A DNA stretch of 64,000 nt, from the NCBI GenBank assembly GCA_965262595.1, contig OZ253548.1:2666001-2730000 (forward strand), written 5' to 3'. Below, piece by piece: positions 60,388 to 64,000 of the stretch. Origin of the DNA: CATQHB01 sp965262595. GTDB lineage: Bacteria; Chloroflexota; Dehalococcoidia; Lucifugimonadales; UBA3495. Under the pieces are notes generated by a model. The model ran no database searches. It had not been told where the DNA came from and saw nothing but the letters and a program-made list of their open reading frames with translations. The translations under genes and the position numbers were made by a program. Within the stretch, counting starts at the first letter, position 1, and every line of letters starts with the position of its first letter.

Positions 60388-61305
60388 GATGGAAACAAAC
60401 ATCAATCCCAGATAGAGCAGGGAGAAAAGATAAAGCGTCCGGGCGTTTTTTGCGCTTTCGTCCCGTTTCAGCCGCCAGGCCAGCCAGATAAATATGCCGC
60501 CCAGGGTCAGCGCCGTCCCGGCATAAACCCAGCCTACCGACGCGGTCAGGGCAAACATTATGGTCAAGCCCACCAGGGCCAGCGTGTAGAGAAATATGTT
60601 GGCGACGGTGAAGTTTCGAGTGGATACCACCGGCAGCATCGGCACCCCGGCCCGCTCATAGTCCTGTTTGATTAACAGGGCCAATGCCCAGAAATGGGGC
60701 GGCGTCCAGAAGAAGATAATGGCGAACAGGTACACCGCCGGCAAATCCACCGTTCCGGTTATCGCGGCCCAGCCCACCATCGGCGGTATAGAACCGGCCG
60801 CCCCGCCGATGACGATGTTGTGGGGCGTGGTCCGTTTCAGCCACCGGGTATAGACGATTACGTAGAACAAGGTTGCCGCCAGGGTCAGGCCCGCCGCCAG
60901 CAGGTTAACCCAGATTGCCAGTGCCGCAAAGGCGATAACATTCAGCACAATGCCGAAAACCAACGCCTTGCCGGGCGCGATCCGGTGGTCGGCGACCGGC
61001 CGGTTCTTGGTTCGCCGCATCAGTCCGTCTATGTCCCGGTCGTAGTAGTGGTTCAGGGCGTTGGCCCCCCCGGAGGCCAGGGCGCCGCCCAGCCAGACCA
61101 GGGCCAACAGGGTCAGGGGAGGGACGCCGCCGCCGAATTGTCCCTGCGCCAGGAACATACCCCCGGCGGCGGTTATCAGCAGCAGCATAATGATGGGCGG
61201 CTTGGTCAGGGTTACATAATCGTTTAGCGTTCCCAGCAGGGAGTTGGGCCGCCGAACCTCCGGCTCCAGCGCGGCCGATTCCGCCGCGGGCGGTTGGTCA
61301 GTCAT
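60361..61305 (-). CDS. ctaB: Protoheme IX farnesyltransferase
   Basis: The 314-residue protein has nine membrane segments and NALNHYYDRDIDGLMRRTKNRPV, the first Asp-rich motif of UbiA-type prenyltransferases, with YTRWLKRTTPHNIVIGGAAG as the second. It adds farnesyl to heme b to make heme o, the first step of heme A synthesis, for the caa3 oxidase encoded next. It lies 131 bases downstream of ctaA. Its last codons are tandemly repeated. Confidence 0.96.
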   Translation of the reverse strand: MTDQPPAAESAALEPEVRRPNSLLGTLNDYVTLTKPPIIMLLLITAAGGMFLAQGQFGGGVPPLTLLALVWLGGALASGGANALNHYYDRDIDGLMRRTKNRPVADHRIAPGKALVFGIVLNVIAFAALAIWVNLLAAGLTLAATLFYVIVYTRWLKRTTPHNIVIGGAAGSIPPMVGWAAITGTVDLPAVYLFAIIFFWTPPHFWALALLIKQDYERAGVPMLPVVSTRNFTVANIFLYTLALVGLTIMFALTASVGWVYAGTALTLGGIFIWLAWRLKRDESAKNARTLYLFSLLYLGLMFVSIMVGSALGW

Positions 61306-61319
61306 GGGCCAGTTCCTCC

Positions 61320-61400
61320 CTTGAGATGCCGTACCTTGAGATGCCGTACCTTAAAATATCGAGGCTTAAAATATCGGGGCTTGAAATGCCGTGCCCTGGA
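61320..61400. repeat. Degenerate tandem repeats before ctaB
   Basis: Units of CTTGAGATGCCGTAC and CTTAAAATATCGGGG type alternate over about 80 bases between ctaA and ctaB. Confidence 0.6.
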
Positions 61401-61436
61401 AAGCCGTAATTTGGATTGGCCGAAGAAAGGCCGACG

Positions 61437-62609
61437 TTAAACGGTCTCAATCTCCGCTCGGTTGGACCGCCGGCCGTAGCTCAACAGGGCCAGCGCCGCC
61501 ATTATGCTCCAAACCGCCGTCGCCAACGCCAGGTGCAAAGCCCGCAACTCCGCCGGGAAATGCGTCCAGACGGCAAGCGCCCCTACCAATATCTGGACCA
61601 GGAACAATATTACCCCGGCCACAGCCAGGCTGCGGACTGTTCCGCTCCGGTTTCGTCTCCGGTTTCGTCTCCGGTCTTGATCTTGAACTTCACTATCGCC
61701 TTGATCGATGTATGGCGCCCCGGAGCCGGCCCGAAACCCCAGGTGCAGGGTGTAAATTATCAGCAGTCCGATTCCGGCGGCGACCACCCGATGCAGCATA
61801 TGAATCGCTGAAAGATGCCCGGAAGGCAGGCTGATACCAATACCCTGGCACAGGGGCCAGTCCGGGCAGGCAGCCAACGCCCCCGGGGTGGCGGTGACAA
61901 AAGAACCGGACAGCAGCAGGACGTAGGTGGCAACCGCCGAGATCAGGGCCAATCGCGGAAACCGGTCCACGCCGTTCCCCTTCCCGCCGGCAGTTTTCCC
62001 AGTTGGTCTTTCCGGCGTGGCCGCGGTTAGCCGTGGCGACCCGGTGGCCGGGCCGGTTATCCGGTGTGCCGCCACCAGAATCAGAATCAGGCAGCCCAAA
62101 AGGGCTTGGGCCAGGGCCATATGCGCCGCCACAATGTGGCTCGGCAATTCGGTCAAAACGGTTACCCCGCCCAGGCCGCCTTGCGCCAGCAGCAGAATCA
62201 CCGCCGCCGTTGCCGGAATTACCAGCCGCCGCTCCCGCCGGTAGCCAATCCAGGCGACGGCGCAGGTGGCAATGATCAGCGGGCCGACGATGCCGGAGGC
62301 CACCAGCCGGTGACTGTATTCGATGATTGCCGTCTTTTCCAGGGGCGGGATGATGTTTCCGTGGCAGAGGGGCCAGTCGGGGCAGCCCAGGCCGGAGCCG
62401 GTGACCCGCACCACGCCGCCCAGGACAATCAGGGCAAAAGCCGCGACCACCGATGCCAGCGCCAGCCCCCGCAGCCAGCCCCCGCGGCGGCGGCCCAGGG
62501 AGCTAGTGGAACTGTCGGAGCCGGTGGAACCCTCGGAATTACCGGTGGAACCCTCGGAATTATCGGAATTATTGGAACTATGGGAATTAGTGGTTTCTGC
62601 CGCTGCCAT
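61437..62609 (-). CDS. ctaA: Heme A synthase
   Basis: The 390-residue protein has eight membrane segments and the paired four-helix heme A synthase layout with conserved His: VTGSGLGCPDWPLCHGNIIPPLEKTAIIEYSHRLVAS in the first half and CPDWPLCQG...IHMLHRVVAAGIG in the second. It oxidises heme o to heme a, supplying the oxidase. The N-terminal 50 residues are low-complexity (SNNSDNSEGSTGNSEGSTG) over 15-base tandem DNA repeats (about 62510-62590). A polar insertion also lies between the halves (about residues 190-210). Confidence 0.94.
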   Translation of the reverse strand: MAAAETTNSHSSNNSDNSEGSTGNSEGSTGSDSSTSSLGRRRGGWLRGLALASVVAAFALIVLGGVVRVTGSGLGCPDWPLCHGNIIPPLEKTAIIEYSHRLVASGIVGPLIIATCAVAWIGYRRERRLVIPATAAVILLLAQGGLGGVTVLTELPSHIVAAHMALAQALLGCLILILVAAHRITGPATGSPRLTAATPERPTGKTAGGKGNGVDRFPRLALISAVATYVLLLSGSFVTATPGALAACPDWPLCQGIGISLPSGHLSAIHMLHRVVAAGIGLLIIYTLHLGFRAGSGAPYIDQGDSEVQDQDRRRNRRRNRSGTVRSLAVAGVILFLVQILVGALAVWTHFPAELRALHLALATAVWSIMAALALLSYGRRSNRAEIETV

Positions 62610-62646
62610 GAGGCCCTTGACTATCTCCCCTATGCCTGGTGACTTG

Positions 62647-62655
62647 TGATATAAT
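62647..62655 (+). promoter_or_regulatory. Extended -10 promoter of the ABC exporter
   Basis: TGATATAAT is a perfect TATAAT with the TGn extension. The ATG at 62669 lies 13 bases after the box, so the mRNA has at most a six-base leader and no ribosome site is present. Confidence 0.55.
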
Positions 62656-62668
62656 TCTCAATGTTATC

Positions 62669-63697
62669 ATGGATGCAGCGATTCGGGTAGAAGGTCTGGT
62701 CAAACGGTTCGGCTCTTTCACAGCGGTGGATGACATTTCTTTCGATGTGATGCCCGGCGAGGTATTCGGTATTCTGGGCCCTAACGGAGCCGGCAAAACC
62801 ACTACCCTGGAAATTATAGAGGGTCTGCAAACTTCCACCTCCGGCCGGGTTAGCGTCCTCGGGCTGGATATACGGCGGGAAGCCGCCCGGATCAAGTCTC
62901 GCATCGGCGTTCAACTTCAGTCCTCGGCCTACTACGATTTCCTTAACCTGCGGGAGATTCTGAGCCTCCTGGGCAGTTTCTACCCCCAGCGAGTGGCCCC
63001 CCAAGAACTGCTGGAGCAGGTGGGACTGGCCGACAAGAGCGGCAGCCGGGTTAAACAGCTTTCCCTCGGCCAAAAACAGCGCTTTACCGTGGCGGCCAGC
63101 CTGGTAAACGACCCTGAATTGGTGATTCTGGACGAGCCGACCACCGGCCTGGACCCCCAGGCCCGCCACAGCCTATGGGACTTGATCCGTCAGATTCACC
63201 AGCGCAACGCCACCGTGGTGCTCACCACCCACTATATGGAGGAGGCCGAAACCCTCTGCCAGCGGCTGGCGATCATGGACCACGGCAAGATTGTCGCCAT
63301 CGACACTCCGAACAACCTGATTAGCCGGATAAAAACCACCTACACCATCAAGCTGATTGCCTCCGACCCCCTGACCAAAGCCCAATCGCTGGCCCTGGGC
63401 GGCTTGGCCGAACCGGCGCCGGTGGGCCAGGCTTTGGAGTCAACTCAGCCCACTCAGCCTACTCAGCCCACTCAGTCCGTCCATTCCACGAATTCCATAC
63501 AGGCGATCCAGTCCACGCCGTCCATGCCGTCCGACGGGCATCCCTACCTGCTCCGATTGGACAAGACCCCGGAGGCGCTGAACGGCGTCCTGAACGGTAT
63601 TGTCCGGAGCGACATCTCCCTCAAGCATCTGGAAATCATGCCGGCCACTTTGGAGGATGTCTTTCTGGAACTAACCGGCAATGAGCTGCAGGACTAG
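62669..63697 (+). CDS. ABC transporter ATP-binding protein (ABC-2 type exporter)
   Basis: The protein from ATG 62669 has 342 residues: Walker A GPNGAGKTT, signature LSLGQKQR, Walker B LVILDEPTTGLDPQ and the H-loop TTHYMEEAE. The C-terminal part has a low-complexity insertion of Gln/Pro/Ser/Thr repeats over an 8-9-base tandem array (about 63445-63530). It is a DrrA/CcmA-type exporter ATPase; drug or lipid export is inferred from family only. It is translated into the permease gene three bases downstream. Confidence 0.92.
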   Translation: MDAAIRVEGLVKRFGSFTAVDDISFDVMPGEVFGILGPNGAGKTTTLEIIEGLQTSTSGRVSVLGLDIRREAARIKSRIGVQLQSSAYYDFLNLREILSLLGSFYPQRVAPQELLEQVGLADKSGSRVKQLSLGQKQRFTVAASLVNDPELVILDEPTTGLDPQARHSLWDLIRQIHQRNATVVLTTHYMEEAETLCQRLAIMDHGKIVAIDTPNNLISRIKTTYTIKLIASDPLTKAQSLALGGLAEPAPVGQALESTQPTQPTQPTQSVHSTNSIQAIQSTPSMPSDGHPYLLRLDKTPEALNGVLNGIVRSDISLKHLEIMPATLEDVFLELTGNELQD

Positions 63698-63699
63698 TC

Positions 63700-64000
63700 A
63701 TGCTTCCCCTGATTGCCGCCAACCTTAAAATTATGTCCCGCAACCGCCAGGTTACTTTCTGGGCCCTGTTCTTTCCCTTGATGCTGGTGGTGGTATTTGG
63801 CCTGTTCGACCTGGACTCCGTTGGTTCCTCCAGCATGACGGTTATTGACCGGGCCCGGACCCCCGAATCTTTTCAGCTAACCGCCATTTTGGAGGATATC
63901 GAAGTCCTGCTCCTGGAGGAGCCGCCGGCAAGCCCGGAAGCCGCCCGCCGCTTGGTAGCCAACGGCAGCCTGAACTATCTCCTGATTATCCCCGCCGGTT
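63700..64000 (+). CDS. ABC-2 type transporter permease, 5' part only
   Basis: The frame begins MLPLIAANLKIMSRNRQVTF and reads about 100 codons to the window edge. It has a hydrophobic segment (residues 21-37, FWALFFPLMLVVVFG) followed by an extracytoplasmic domain (MTVIDRARTPESFQLTAIL), the ABC-2 permease layout. It is the membrane partner of the ATPase gene just before it. Confidence 0.85.
   Translation, partial: MLPLIAANLKIMSRNRQVTFWALFFPLMLVVVFGLFDLDSVGSSSMTVIDRARTPESFQLTAILEDIEVLLLEEPPASPEAARRLVANGSLNYLLIIPAG

Noticed and set aside
60093..60389. Plus-strand open frames over the ctaB array (about 98 and 180 residues)
   Set aside because: They are translations of the 20-base repeat and antisense to ctaB, with no ribosome site.

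Overview
This is a GC-rich bacterial chromosome segment with about 50 protein genes, three tRNA genes and a large amount of repetitive DNA. The gene set points to an aerobic heterotroph: a caa3-type cytochrome oxidase with heme A synthesis, succinyl-CoA synthetase, acyl-CoA dehydrogenase, enoyl-CoA hydratase and CaiB-type CoA transferase, a flavin-dependent LLM oxidoreductase, and CO/xanthine-dehydrogenase-type CoxS/M/G subunits. Secreted proteins carry Thr-Pro-Tyr-Pro linkers of a kind often seen in Chloroflexota. My best guess is a Chloroflexota (Dehalococcoidia or SAR202-like) genome. This is inference from gene content; no rRNA is present to confirm it.

Layout. 1-10.6 kb (mostly minus strand): the start of a NYN-domain gene, sucCD, hflKC, ftsH and a CaiB transferase. 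10.9-18.97 kb: DUF2851 protein, lactonase-type beta-propeller, S9 peptidase, LLM oxidoreductase and an MFS exporter. 19-22.3 kb: an accessory patch with hicA-hicB, a lipoprotein serine protease whose frame is broken at a run of nine C, and an NAD epimerase with a duplicated 3' end. 22.4-27.4 kb: rsmG, an AsnC-type RAM protein, acyl-CoA dehydrogenase, a Cys-cluster HTH gene under a dyad-containing promoter, enoyl-CoA hydratase and an Mrr_N-like gene. 28-31.2 kb: an apparent operon of two paralogous ferritin-like proteins, an FmdB zinc ribbon and a possible SCP2-like protein. 31.3-36.5 kb: FAH hydrolase, RidA, alpha/beta hydrolase, NudC, CapA. 36.6-40.2 kb: coxS-coxM-coxG continuing by overlap into an AAA ATPase and a DUF4276 gene. 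40.6-49 kb: membrane protein, lipoprotein, DUF3782-like protein, NmrA and SDR oxidoreductases, YtxH, aminotransferase, MFS. 49.2-55 kb: S9 peptidase, tRNA-Trp/Arg/Ala, esterase, kinase-like protein, DUF952. 55-62.6 kb: ctaA-ctaB-ctaC-ctaD-ctaE-ctaF. 62.7-64 kb: an ABC exporter cut by the window edge.

The most notable observations are these. (1) The paired ferritin-like proteins align without gaps around the metal site; the first has all six predicted di-iron ligands and the second has lost all four glutamates while keeping both histidines, as expected of a catalytic/scaffold alpha-beta pair. (2) A two-gene ATPase/DUF4276 module is translationally coupled to coxG, while coxL is absent from the window. 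(3) At three genes the last codons plus stop codon are tandemly repeated (4, 11 and 17 copies). (4) Two single-gene insertions each lie beside a truncated copy of a neighbouring gene's end. (5) A homopolymer tract may switch a secreted protease on and off. (6) A 155-bp MITE-like element occurs four times.
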